A DNA stretch of 64,000 nt from JAAOIF01 sp965217125 (GTDB lineage: Bacteria > Pseudomonadota > Gammaproteobacteria > PS1 > Pseudothioglobaceae). Of this stretch, positions 39,501 through 46,103 are shown piece by piece. The position numbers and the translations under genes were made by a program. The stretch is taken from the NCBI GenBank assembly GCA_965217125.1, contig OZ244244.1, positions 1,364,001 through 1,428,000 on the forward strand, in the 5' to 3' direction. Below the pieces are notes generated by a model that saw only the letters and a program-made list of their open reading frames with translations, did no database searches and was not told where the DNA came from. Position 1 is the stretch's first letter. Each line of letters opens with the position of its first letter.

Positions 39501-40834
39501 ACATTAGCAATAACAGCATTAGGTGAAAATGCAATATTTGGAGCAATTATCTCAACAGTAACATCAATAACTATTGTAGAGCTATTATTGTTGTCATCAG
39601 TTAAAATTATATCAAGGGTTGTGGTTCCTATAAAGTCTGCTGCTGGTTGATAATAAACGGTGGTGCTACTAACACCTGTATTAGTTGCGCTATTATTAAA
39701 AGTAACTGTGCCGCTGCCAGTGCTATTAGTGTATGACCAAGTTACATTATCACCGTCTAAGTCAAAACCAGTAAGTTTTGCTATCTCAGTAGCAGATGGA
39801 TCTTGCTCAATAGTAACACTAAGAGTTGTTGTTGCAGGCAAGCCTGATGGCAGTTCGAAAAAGCCGTAATCTATAGCACCACCGCCTACATCATTACAAA
39901 ATCGGTCGTTAAAACTATTAGCACTACTAATACCAAAGCTGTAGCGTAAACAACTATTACTAGGTCCATTAGCAAAATAACCTGCATTATCTGTATTAGT
40001 GAGATTAAAACGACCAGGGGCATATTGCTCACCATTTGCAGCTATAGGGAGGCTATCAAACAAAATAAAATCACCCAATACAGAATACCAATTACCACTA
40101 TCTACCGCGCCAAAGCCGGTTTCAGTGCCTGATGCTACGCCTAAATATGTATCAAATGCGCCACCTGATAGAGTATTAAAGAAAAGTCGTTCTTGTTCGC
40201 TATCAACAATTGCAACATGGGCATCAGTATTAAAAGATGATTGTAAGGCAACAAAATGGGAAAAATTAGCTCCAGTATCATTATTAACACTAAAATATAG
40301 ACTACCACCAAATACTGCTGCATCATCTTTATAGTCGTATTTTCTACTTATAGTATCAGTAATAGCATCAACATAAGTAGCAATATCTTGTGAAATTATT
40401 GGGGTTTTATTGGCTTGATTAACTGTTACCGTTACTATTTTAGTGATAACATTACCCGATGTATCAGTTAGGGTTATACTAATTTCGCTAGTGCCTGTGG
40501 TATCTGGGATGGTAGTAAAATAAAGTGTGGCTGTTTGCGCGGTGCTAGTTAAAGTAGCAACGGAGATAATAGAATTATCAGAAAACGACACTACAGGCGC
40601 TGGATTGGTAGTAAATATATCGTCTCCACTAACAGTAACAGTAAAGCTTGCATTATTACCGCCATTATTAGTATCAGTAATATCAGTTATATTAACTTGA
40701 TTACGAATAGTATTAGCGTTATTTTCAGTTAAAACAATGGTATTTGTGGATATAGTAAAGTCCGTAGCAGCAAAACTGACTGAAATGGCTGATGATGCTA
40801 TTAAAATAGCAATTTTTAATAATTTTTTAATCAT
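30575..40834 (-). CDS. Surface protein C: giant cadherin/Ig/C-type-lectin-like/dockerin-like protein
   Basis: 3419 residues. Signal peptide MIKKLLKIAILIASSAISVS ending FA. A beta domain (about 25-150) is followed by a C-type-lectin-like domain (about 160-328; HVAIVDSEQERLFFN, CLRYSFG, FNDRFCND). A long stalk of cadherin-like repeats (motifs IxENxxxGxxxGxLSTxD and F(D/N)(Y/F)ExxxSYxIxIxTxD) alternates with Ig-like He_PIG repeats (about 17 in all). Five cadherin-like repeats carry an inserted 90-residue module. About ten near-identical Ig-like repeats lead to two dockerin-like repeats (about 3301-3419). It is likely a fibrous surface adhesin. Like B, it lacks a CTERM-type anchor. Ligand and secretion system cannot be read from the window. 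Confidence 0.8.
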   Translation of the reverse strand: MIKKLLKIAILIASSAISVSFAATDFTISTNTIVLTENNANTIRNQVNITDITDTNNGGNNASFTVTVSGDDIFTTNPAPVVSFSDNSIISVATLTSTAQTATLYFTTIPDTTGTSEISITLTDTSGNVITKIVTVTVNQANKTPIISQDIATYVDAITDTISRKYDYKDDAAVFGGSLYFSVNNDTGANFSHFVALQSSFNTDAHVAIVDSEQERLFFNTLSGGAFDTYLGVASGTETGFGAVDSGNWYSVLGDFILFDSLPIAANGEQYAPGRFNLTNTDNAGYFANGPSNSCLRYSFGISSANSFNDRFCNDVGGGAIDYGFFELPSGLPATTTLSVTIEQDPSATEIAKLTGFDLDGDNVTWSYTNSTGSGTVTFNNSATNTGVSSTTVYYQPAADFIGTTTLDIILTDDNNNSSTIVIDVTVEIIAPNIAFSPNAVIANVGAYTTITPSNSGGAVAFYSISPAFSNGLSFATDTGTISGTPTAKSSLITHTIIATNTKGTASATIDITVKSAAPTGVTLSSYNINENSNIGTVIGLLSTQDLDGTHAYTLNDNNDYFKISDNSPFALISKVRFNHETRSSYTISITTTDEEGNSYRQDGIEIVINDITTGDSAPYAIYISDVGAQQTKTVTTTDENIPPGIIGVLTTADADDSNNTYTYTYTLNNNTASFTIDNNSLNSSVEFDFETQSSYIISISTVDIDGNTFSQTLTININDAADIPEIASLSAQVYTANIAITNDLIFENTSIVNLDSCESNPPLPAGLLLDKNFNDCKISGKPATYSDATDYTITATNQYGSGTATVNITVNPTDPTGINLSPNSIHENNVAGATVGIFSTDDIDNGTHTYTFTNNYFEFGVTANQSGNFNNTYNNNFILRDIDGATHTIAAITFANVSSTNNPASKTATAINAMTNVTGVSASAITDGNASGTVRLTAWPDDFNGAELIGFSIISGEIGIAVDAGKTIDVDEQFFSIDADKLIADVAFNYEQRRSYTIDISTTDERGSAFSQNFSITISDKIDIPTEITLSSSSVAENSITVIGVLSTTDLNNLPGETHTYTINNTFNFAVAGEDVSDTANISNNFILRDINGKQYIIATINNYSANDDSAAAFLVAAINAETVITQISATNTGTTVRINYPDKFIGATLLSSSGTGTADYIKITSTTTLTANQRLFSISGSNLSSAIKLDFETQSSHIINISTIDVDNNTYSQDIKVYIEDVDDVPILTNQSAQIYVINTPITLTFTTNSATNNAVSLDSCEITPDLPAGLGIVVVNTACEISGTPSAVSSATTYTITAINTAGSDTATVNITVDPDAPNISLSIPGPVTFVAGTQIIPITVSNSGGTATLHSINPAFTNGLSFSTATGTISGEPIAFHSAITYTITATNITGSSTAIINIAVNVSTAPDITLVPATLSATLGLPISGITVVNIGGAANSYSIAPSLSDSLSFDDNDGSISGIPTVTVASQIYTVTATNPIGTNAATVTITISNHNPTGVRINGSTTASINENTATGTTIGTLSTVDLDGGDFSYELVNDNHFEFLVYADPNNNGLNAFIVRDVNGVNHTIATINFVNFNSSSDPAEKLAIAINNYSQTHNTGIVAGYQNYSSYGKVIIRFWPNNLNGALLVGFSLPNDDISIDGVTLRFPTIDEPFFSIDADVLKSNAVFDYEGKNVYNIKVRTTDQNNNSYKETLRININDVNDAPTAITLSPNSIAENNNIGDTVGTFLTTDPNFGTHTYKLPATKSQLKLTVRKTSGYVAGTRSFVIEDVNGATHTIATMNFNNENSFRHPANKLRDAINNYDDEHGTGVRAGDETLSDVNVGTVNIISWPYNLNGAQFIGFTLNGDNGILVASGQSIPADDEPFSSVPFLIETGTDVLKSKIVFDYEERASYTINVTTTDEDGNSYKQDVIVYIDNVADVPELADKLPQVYEVNVEIEKLIFADTALIDLIDCSASLPAGLSIEISADKYACEVSGMPTTLSSATDYTITATNTNGSDTAIVNITISASVPKGITLSPDSIDENNQIGAIIGTLSTDDNDNATHTYTLTNNYFDFVVASQSGSNINNDNKFILTDIYGATHTIATINFNTPDSAQYPASKTATAINAMNAASNTGVVASVTGVNSIDTGTVRLNSWPDNLNLATLNGFTAKNNNNQDLHIIKIVSTKTLTLDIDEQFFSINNSNATLIADVAFNYEERGSYTINITTADETATFSQDITIYIGDDPNDVPTKINITNDTIDENQPARIVGLFSTTDGGDGTYTYTLLDNTAIFYIDENNNLNSKVSFDYEERGSYTINVSVTDEDRNTFSQSIIIYIGNLDDSPIFADEPAQTYTEDQAISDLIFINTNTTGGQLTSCEVNPTLPTGLSIAISNLDDCKISGTPTQVIAATYTITARNTAGNGTAKVFITVNPANPDIFISTTGFGVKVGEAITDVTISSKVGGGAVASYSISPTLNNGLSFSTTTGTISGVPRAVQDIIWTITATNVTGTDSVTVHITISLSAPNIAFSPNNIIAVVGTPIVDITVLSFAGTATLYAISDTPSAGLSFNTETGIISGTPSATKPLTVYTITATNSVEGSGVATLSITVNPKVPNISLSTTTITATARSAISNITVTNSGGDATYSISPAIANNLSFDTADGTISGTPANAATNVVYTITATNVTGTDSATISITVNPAAPIISLSVSTLTATAETAISNITVTNSGGTATYSISPAIANNLSFNTTDGTISGTPANAATNVVYTVTATNVTNSDSATFSITVNPAAPSIELSVAAINAGIGKVIEPITVINNGGTPTSYAISDTLSAGLSFSTETGTISGTPSATATAIIYTVTATNITDTDSATVTITVNEIIDPPSIANIEGTQAYYAGVMISPVEFTNSGDPAQSCASNLALPAGLNAVVSGNSCAISGTPTMVSAATTYTITATNIIGSDTATINISVTFATPSISVSVTAITAIVGNAINITVSNDGGTATYSILPAIANNLSFDTTDGTISGVPIATATLQVYTITASNVTGTDSATLSITVHPASPDISLSVSTLTATAGSAINDITVTNNGGTATYSISPAIANNLSFDTTDGTISGTPANAATNVIYTITASNISGSSTATVEITVNPAAPDISLSTTTITATAGRAISNITVTNSGGTATSYAISPVLNVGLSFSTETGTISGTPANAATNAQWTITASNVSGNSTATLNITVNPKAPNISLSTTTITAVVGIYVDISATNTGGVADLYSIAPAIANNLSFNVATGSISGTPSASATAMIYTITATNVTNSDSATLSITVNAAIAFSLDIDGNGTINAPNDGLIIFKYLLNSNANNLHTTISSNAIEGRKTTPELKAYLDDAGTILDVDGNGTINAPNDGLIIFKYLLNSNANNLHTTISSNAIEGRKTTIELKAYLDKYK
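34260..38300 (-). repeat. five copies of an inserted module within cadherin-like repeats of protein C
   Basis: Approximate positions: 37880-38300, 37270-37665, 35830-36240, 35175-35610 and 34260-34690. Each interrupts a cadherin-like repeat between its HTYTL-type strand and its FSI strand. The insert has the pattern (D/N)G-HTIATINF - PA-K-AINA - TGVxA - GTVRL-WPxxxNGAxLxGF. The AINA-TGVxA core recalls the flagellin IN motif. Confidence 0.75.
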
Positions 40835-40868
40835 AGTATTAGTGGTTTATTTAAAAATTGAGTAAAGG

Positions 40869-40897
40869 ATTATACAATAAGTTGGATATTTTATCAT
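40869..40897 (-). promoter_or_regulatory. candidate promoter of protein C
   Basis: Minus-strand TATAAT (40869-40874) with ATGATA (40892-40897) 17 nt upstream; the predicted start lies about 28 nt before the ATG at 40834. Consensus match only. Confidence 0.5.
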
Positions 40898-40973
40898 AAA
40901 AAAGTTATATTTATATTTTTTTTTAAAATAAATATAAATAAGTTTTTAACTTTGTTATAAAAACATCTTTGGG

Positions 40974-42287
40974 TTAGGATATTAACTTTTTAAACACCCG
41001 TCCACGATGTTCAAAATTATCAAACATATCAAAACTGGCACAGGCTGGAGATAGCAAAACTGCATCGCAACGCTTGGCAGTGGCAAAATTAATTGCTTGT
41101 TGCATAGAGTTGGCATAGCTGATTTGTGTGCCGAGAGTGTTATTTGCCTGTGCTTGACGGATGCCTGTGGCAAATTGTTTGGCGTTTTGACCAATTAGGA
41201 CAATATTTGTTAGTTTTTGGTTAATTAGTGCAAATAAGGCACAATAGTCTTGTTGCTTGGCAATGCCACCAGCAATCAGGACGATGTTTTTATGCCGTTT
41301 AATGAGTGCTGTTATGGCTTTAATGGTGGAGATGGGATTGGTGGCTTTTGAGTCATTATAATAATCTATTGCTTGTTTTTTACCGACCCATTCGAGTCGA
41401 TGTTCTAAGCCTGGAAAATCCTTAACGGATTGCACCATTGAATCAATATTCAGCCCAATTTCATCGCCTAAGCTTAGGGCGCAAAGGATGTTGCTTATAT
41501 TGTGTTCGCCAATCAATTGTATTTTATTAATATCCATCAGCACGGTATCGCCCTTGAGTAAAAAACGACTGCCATGGCGACTTATGCTGCCAAAATCACC
41601 AGAGTGCTTGGGAATGTCAATGCTAAAATGCTTGGCAGTGATTTTTTTGGGCACAAGTGGCTCGTCATTATTGATAACTAATTGCTGGCAATACTGGTAT
41701 AAACTGAGCTTTGAATTGATATATTGCTCAAAATTAGTATATCGGTCTAAATGCTCTGGAGTGATATTAAGCACTACCCCGGTTAATAAGTTTAAATGCT
41801 GGGTGTAATCAAGCTGATAACTGGATAATTCAAGCACATAAAAATCAACTTCTGCACTCAAACAATCAAGTGCGGGTTTGCCGATATTGCCGCCAACCAT
41901 AACGCGTTTGCCAGCGCGGGCAATCATATCGCCTAATAATTGGGTAACGGTTGATTTGCCATTAGAGCCAGTAATGCCAATTATAGCTGCTTTGGCGTGG
42001 CGTGAAAATAGCTCAATATCGCTGCTGATAGGGATGTTTTTTTGCCTGGCCCAGATGACAATTGACTGTGTTTGTGCTATGCCCGGGCTGATAAAAATCT
42101 CATCAATATTATTAAGTAATGCTTTGCTCCAACTGCCAAGAATGGGGGGGTTATTTGTGAATTTGTTGTATTCAGTTAGTCGGGGTGGATTGATACGACT
42201 ATCAGCCAGCCTATAGGCGATATTGTGTTTTGATAAAAATTGGGCGATTGATAGTCCAGTGTCGCCAAGCCCTAAAATTAGTTTCAT
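40974..42287 (-). CDS. murD: MurD, UDP-N-acetylmuramoylalanine--D-glutamate ligase
   Basis: 437 residues from ATG 42287 (MKLILGLGDTGLSIAQFL); a longer in-frame start at 42392 adds residues unlike the family and overlaps the divergent gene. ATP loop GITGSNGKSTVTQL (about 104-117), LELSSYQLD (about 156-164), YNDSKATNP (about 300-308). It adds D-Glu to UDP-MurNAc-L-Ala. It is isolated from murC-murB-ddl, showing that the dcw cluster is split. Confidence 0.96.
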   Translation of the reverse strand: MKLILGLGDTGLSIAQFLSKHNIAYRLADSRINPPRLTEYNKFTNNPPILGSWSKALLNNIDEIFISPGIAQTQSIVIWARQKNIPISSDIELFSRHAKAAIIGITGSNGKSTVTQLLGDMIARAGKRVMVGGNIGKPALDCLSAEVDFYVLELSSYQLDYTQHLNLLTGVVLNITPEHLDRYTNFEQYINSKLSLYQYCQQLVINNDEPLVPKKITAKHFSIDIPKHSGDFGSISRHGSRFLLKGDTVLMDINKIQLIGEHNISNILCALSLGDEIGLNIDSMVQSVKDFPGLEHRLEWVGKKQAIDYYNDSKATNPISTIKAITALIKRHKNIVLIAGGIAKQQDYCALFALINQKLTNIVLIGQNAKQFATGIRQAQANNTLGTQISYANSMQQAINFATAKRCDAVLLSPACASFDMFDNFEHRGRVFKKLIS

Positions 42288-42362
42288 TTGAAAATATTGT
42301 ATGTTTGCATTTTTCAGTATAAAATGTTTATATTTTACACTTTTTAAATTCGAGGGAAAATT

Positions 42363-43028
42363 ATGAACACAAATATAAACACGCAAACACAAAGCATTAA
42401 CATTAGCATTAACAATGTTTTAAAAAATACTTATCAGTTGCTGTCTGCAACGCTACTTTTTAGTGGTTTAATGGCTTATTTATCAATCTCGTTAAACTTA
42501 CCTAACTTTGGCTTTTTGATTACCTTAGGTGGTTATTTTGGATTGTTGTTTTTGGTCAGTAAATTTAAAAATTCAGCCATAGGTTTATTGTTAGTATTTG
42601 CATTAACTGGCTTTATGGGGCTGACACTGGGACCTATGATTAGCGCTTATATGACGGCTTTTTCTAATGGTGGCGAATTGGTAGGAATGGCAATGGTAGG
42701 GACTGGGGTGATATTTTTGTCTTTGTCTTTGTATGTTATTGTCTCAGGCAAGGATTTTAGCTTTATGGGTGGTATGCTGATGGTGGGTTTGGTGCTTATG
42801 GTGCTGGCACTTATTGCTAATTATTTTATGCAAATGCCGGTGTTATCACTGACTCTATCTGCGCTTATTATATTGCTGATGAGTGGTTTTATTTTGTTTG
42901 AAACTTCAAATATTATTCACGGTGGTGAGACTAATTATATTATGGCAACTGTTAGTTTGTTTGTTTCAGTGTTTAATATATTTATTCATCTGCTTAGTCT
43001 TTTAGGCGTGCTTTCTGGCGATGACTAA
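42363..43028 (+). CDS. Bax inhibitor-1 / YccA-family membrane protein
   Basis: 221 residues with seven hydrophobic segments. It starts with a polar Asn/Thr/Gln tail, then NVLKNTYQLLSATLLFSGLM, the typical YccA opening, and ends in the last helix with FNIFIHLLSLLG. In E. coli YccA modulates FtsH proteolysis of SecY; BI-1 proteins are also calcium-leak channels. A GAGGG Shine-Dalgarno precedes the ATG. It is divergent from murD across a 75-bp gap. Confidence 0.92.
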   Translation: MNTNINTQTQSINISINNVLKNTYQLLSATLLFSGLMAYLSISLNLPNFGFLITLGGYFGLLFLVSKFKNSAIGLLLVFALTGFMGLTLGPMISAYMTAFSNGGELVGMAMVGTGVIFLSLSLYVIVSGKDFSFMGGMLMVGLVLMVLALIANYFMQMPVLSLTLSALIILLMSGFILFETSNIIHGGETNYIMATVSLFVSVFNIFIHLLSLLGVLSGDD

Positions 43029-43043
43029 ATCTTATACAGAAAA

Positions 43044-43580
43044 ATGATAGATGCCGAAGGCTACCGTGCTAATGTTGGCATGGTTATTAGCAATCATAAA
43101 CAACAAATACTTTTAGCCAAGCGTTATAAGCAAGATTCATGGCAATTACCTCAGGGCGGTATTGACCAAAATGAAACAGTGCTTGAGGCGTTGTTTCGTG
43201 AGTTAAATGAGGAGGTCGGCTTATTGCCCGAGCATGTAAAAGTGATTGCTAAAACACCTAAATGGTTGCGTTATGATTTGCCAGATTGCTACATTAAACG
43301 CAAGCAAAGGCATACTTGTATCGGGCAAAAACAAGTTTGGTTTTTGTTGAAACTCACAGCTGCCCAGAGCAATATTAAATTAGATAGTTGCAAAAATGTT
43401 GAATTTGATGGCTGGGCTTGGGTAGATTATTGGCATCCGATTGAAGCGGTGATTGATTTTAAAAAAAACATTTATGAGGATATGCTGAAAGCCTTAGCGC
43501 CTGTTTTGTTTAACAACCAACACAAAATCCCAAAACAATACACGCGCCCACTTAAATGTATGGCAATTACATTTAAGTGA
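43044..43580 (+). CDS. rppH: RppH, RNA pyrophosphohydrolase (Nudix)
   Basis: 178 residues. It begins MIDAEGYRANVGMVISN, near identical to RppH starts, with the Nudix box GGIDQNETVLEALFRELNEE (about 38-57) completed by VGL. It removes pyrophosphate from the 5' end of mRNAs to start decay. It lies 15 nt after the BI-1 gene. A 12-bp hairpin covers its last codons. Confidence 0.95.
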   Translation: MIDAEGYRANVGMVISNHKQQILLAKRYKQDSWQLPQGGIDQNETVLEALFRELNEEVGLLPEHVKVIAKTPKWLRYDLPDCYIKRKQRHTCIGQKQVWFLLKLTAAQSNIKLDSCKNVEFDGWAWVDYWHPIEAVIDFKKNIYEDMLKALAPVLFNNQHKIPKQYTRPLKCMAITFK

Positions 43581-43590
43581 TTGGTATAAT
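43549..43590 (+). promoter_or_regulatory. 12-bp hairpin at rppH end followed by -10 box for hom
   Basis: CACTTAAATGTA (43549-43560), 7-nt loop, exact complement (43568-43579) overlapping the rppH stop codon. Five nt later is TATAAT (43585-43590), then a T-run. The hairpin may serve as rppH 3' protection or as a weak terminator; the TATAAT is a likely -10 for hom, without a clear -35. Confidence 0.45.
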
Positions 43591-43625
43591 TTAGCCTTTT
43601 TTTTATTTATACACAGGATTTATTA

Positions 43626-44903
43626 GTGAACATTGGAATTTTAGGTTTAGGCACTGTTGGCGGTGGTGTTGTTAATGTTTTAGCTGAAAATCAGCCAATA
43701 ATTTTTGCACGCACTGGCACACAAATCAACATCGTGCAAGCGGCAGTTAAAAGTTTTGACGAAGATATAATTTGTTCAAACGATGGTTTTGATTTAACCG
43801 AAGATGCCTTTGCAGTGGTTAATAACGCTGAAATTGAAGTTGTTTTAGAGCTTATCGGCGGCACAACAATTGCCAAAGATTTGGTTGAAACCGCACTTAA
43901 AAATGGCAAACATGTGGTTACTGCTAACAAAGCTTTGATTGCCACGCATGGCAATGAATTACTTGCATTAGCAAAAAAACATCAAGTGTATTTATTGTTT
44001 GAGGCAGCTGTTGCTGGCGGTATTCCCATTCTAAAATCATTAGAACAAGGTTTGTGTGCCAATCAAATTGAATTAGTGGCTGGTATTATTAATGGCACGG
44101 GTAATTTTATCCTCACTGAAATGCGTGATAAAGGGGCAAACTTTGCAGATATGCTTAAAGAGGCACAGGCTTTAGGCTACGCGGAAGCTGACCCAAGTTT
44201 TGATATAGAAGGCATTGATGCAGCGCACAAACTAACCATCCTCAGTTCGATTGCATTTGGTTGTGAATTAGCCTTCGAACAAGTTTCAACCGAAGGTATT
44301 AACAAAATTAGCTTTGAGGATGTGGCTTTTGCAGCTGAGTTGGGCTACTCAATCAAACATTTAGCTATAGCTAAAAAAATAAATGGCACGATGCAAATGC
44401 GTGTGCATCCTACCTTAATTCCCAAAACCCAACTGTTGGCAAATGTTGATGGGGTTATGAACGGCGTTTTGATTAAAGGCAATGCCGTAGGTCAGACTTT
44501 GTATTATGGTGCAGGTGCAGGTTCGCAGGCAACGGCAAGTGCGGTGATTGCTGATTTGCTCGATATTATTAAAAACACCGTGAGCGATAACTTGCTTGGC
44601 TGGCAATCACTTAGCAATATTGCTAATTGCGATGCGGGAGATATTGAAAGCATCTTTTACTTGGGTTTTTTGGTAACTGATAAAACAGGTGTGCTGGCTG
44701 ATATTACCACAACATTGGCAAAACACAATATTAGTGTTGAACAAGTGCTGCAAAAACCAGCTGATGCACAAAACAACGCACATCTTGCTATTATTACAAA
44801 TATGGTTAAAACGGCGGCATTAGATAAGGCAATAGTAGAAATTCAAACCCATGATTTTATTCAACAAGATGTTAAAATCATTTATGTAGAAACCCTAAAT
44901 TAG
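43626..44903 (+). CDS. hom: Homoserine dehydrogenase
   Basis: 425 residues from a GTG start with AGGAT eight nt upstream. NAD(P) motif GILGLGTVGGGVVNVL (about 3-18), catalytic region NGTGNFILTEM (about 155-165) and EADPSFDIEGIDAAHKL (about 185-201), and a C-terminal ACT domain (about 345-425). It reduces aspartate semialdehyde to homoserine; the ACT domain suggests feedback control by threonine. thrC follows after 10 nt. Confidence 0.96.
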   Translation: MNIGILGLGTVGGGVVNVLAENQPIIFARTGTQINIVQAAVKSFDEDIICSNDGFDLTEDAFAVVNNAEIEVVLELIGGTTIAKDLVETALKNGKHVVTANKALIATHGNELLALAKKHQVYLLFEAAVAGGIPILKSLEQGLCANQIELVAGIINGTGNFILTEMRDKGANFADMLKEAQALGYAEADPSFDIEGIDAAHKLTILSSIAFGCELAFEQVSTEGINKISFEDVAFAAELGYSIKHLAIAKKINGTMQMRVHPTLIPKTQLLANVDGVMNGVLIKGNAVGQTLYYGAGAGSQATASAVIADLLDIIKNTVSDNLLGWQSLSNIANCDAGDIESIFYLGFLVTDKTGVLADITTTLAKHNISVEQVLQKPADAQNNAHLAIITNMVKTAALDKAIVEIQTHDFIQQDVKIIYVETLN

Positions 44904-44913
44904 AAAAAAAATT

Positions 44914-45978
44914 ATGAGATACACAGGTCTAATTGAACATTATCGCCACCGTCTTGCGGTTGATAATAACAGCAGAATTATCAGCTTAGGCGAGGGCAAT
45001 ACGCCACTGATTCGCTTGCAAAATATTCCAACTTTATTGGGTAAAAAAGTTGATATTTATGTCAAATACGAGGGTCTTAATCCAACCGGTTCATTTAAAG
45101 ACCGCGGTATGACTATGGCAGTTACTAAAGCAGTTGAATCAGGCTCAAAGGCTATTATTTGCGCCTCTACAGGCAACACTTCTGCCTCAGCGGCGGCGTA
45201 TGCAGCGCGTGCTGGTATTAAAGCTTTTGTGCTGATTCCACAGGGCAAAATCGCACTGGGCAAACTGGCTCAAGCGATGATGCACGGCGCTATAATTATT
45301 CAAATTAAAGGTAATTTTGATGATGGTATGAGTCTGGTAAAAGAAGTTGCAAATCACACGCCAGTATCAATTGTAAATTCTATCAATCCATTCCGCCTAC
45401 AAGGGCAAAAAACCGCCGCATTTGAAATTATTGAAGAGCTTGGTTGTGCGCCTGATTATCATTGTCTGCCAGTTGGCAATGCTGGCAATATTTCTGCCCA
45501 TTGGATGGGTTATAGCGAATACTATAAAGATGGCAAAGCCAATAGCACACCTAAGATGGTGGGTTATCAGGCAGCAGGTTCTGCGCCTTTTGTTAAAGGT
45601 GGGATGGTGGATAATCCTGAAACCATTGCCACAGCAATTAGGATTGGTCATCCGCAAAGCTGGGAACTTGCCCATAATGTTAAAAAACAATCAGGCGGTT
45701 GGTTTGATGCTTGCACTGATGAGGAAATTTTAGCAGCACAAAAATTACTAACCGAACAAGAAGGTATTTTCTGCGAACCCGCTTCAGCAGCCTCGTTAGC
45801 TGGGCTAATAAATGATCTCAAACACGGTAGAATTTCCGAAGGCGCTAAAATAGTCTGCACCCTAACAGGACACGGATTAAAAGACCCTGACAGCGCCATC
45901 AGCCAATGCCCCGAAATCACAGTTAATATCAATCCTATTATGGATGAAGTAAAGCATGCAATTTTGGATAATATGTAA
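44914..45978 (+). CDS. thrC: Threonine synthase
   Basis: 354 residues, the short class of ThrC. The PLP Lys lies in PTGSFKDRGMTMAV (about 56-69); the phosphate loop is LPVGNAGNISAHW (about 184-196). It converts O-phosphohomoserine to threonine. The pair hom-thrC is a standard threonine unit. The stop is followed within 2 nt by a truncated ATPase remnant rather than by the next biosynthetic gene. Confidence 0.96.
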   Translation: MRYTGLIEHYRHRLAVDNNSRIISLGEGNTPLIRLQNIPTLLGKKVDIYVKYEGLNPTGSFKDRGMTMAVTKAVESGSKAIICASTGNTSASAAAYAARAGIKAFVLIPQGKIALGKLAQAMMHGAIIIQIKGNFDDGMSLVKEVANHTPVSIVNSINPFRLQGQKTAAFEIIEELGCAPDYHCLPVGNAGNISAHWMGYSEYYKDGKANSTPKMVGYQAAGSAPFVKGGMVDNPETIATAIRIGHPQSWELAHNVKKQSGGWFDACTDEEILAAQKLLTEQEGIFCEPASAASLAGLINDLKHGRISEGAKIVCTLTGHGLKDPDSAISQCPEITVNINPIMDEVKHAILDNM

Positions 45979-45980
45979 TA

Positions 45981-46067
45981 ATGAGAATTAAACTAAAAAA
46001 TCTCGGCACAATTAAGCAAGCAGAGTTTCAGATGGGCGATTTAACTATCATTAATAAAAACTTATAA
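45981..46067 (+). pseudogene. remnant of an AAA/SMC-type ATPase N-terminus
   Basis: A 28-codon ORF begins MRIKLKNLGTIKQAEFQMGD and continues LTII before stopping. Intact AAA-family ATPases of the OLD/RecF type start in this way and then show a GxNxxGKT Walker A loop; here the sequence diverges and stops exactly before that loop. It lies 2 nt after thrC and 36 nt before a different, complete ATPase of similar class. It is most simply a leftover of an earlier ATPase gene at this site. Confidence 0.65.
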
Positions 46068-46103
46068 TAGGACACATTTAAAAACAAGAAATTACTCTTT
46101 ATT

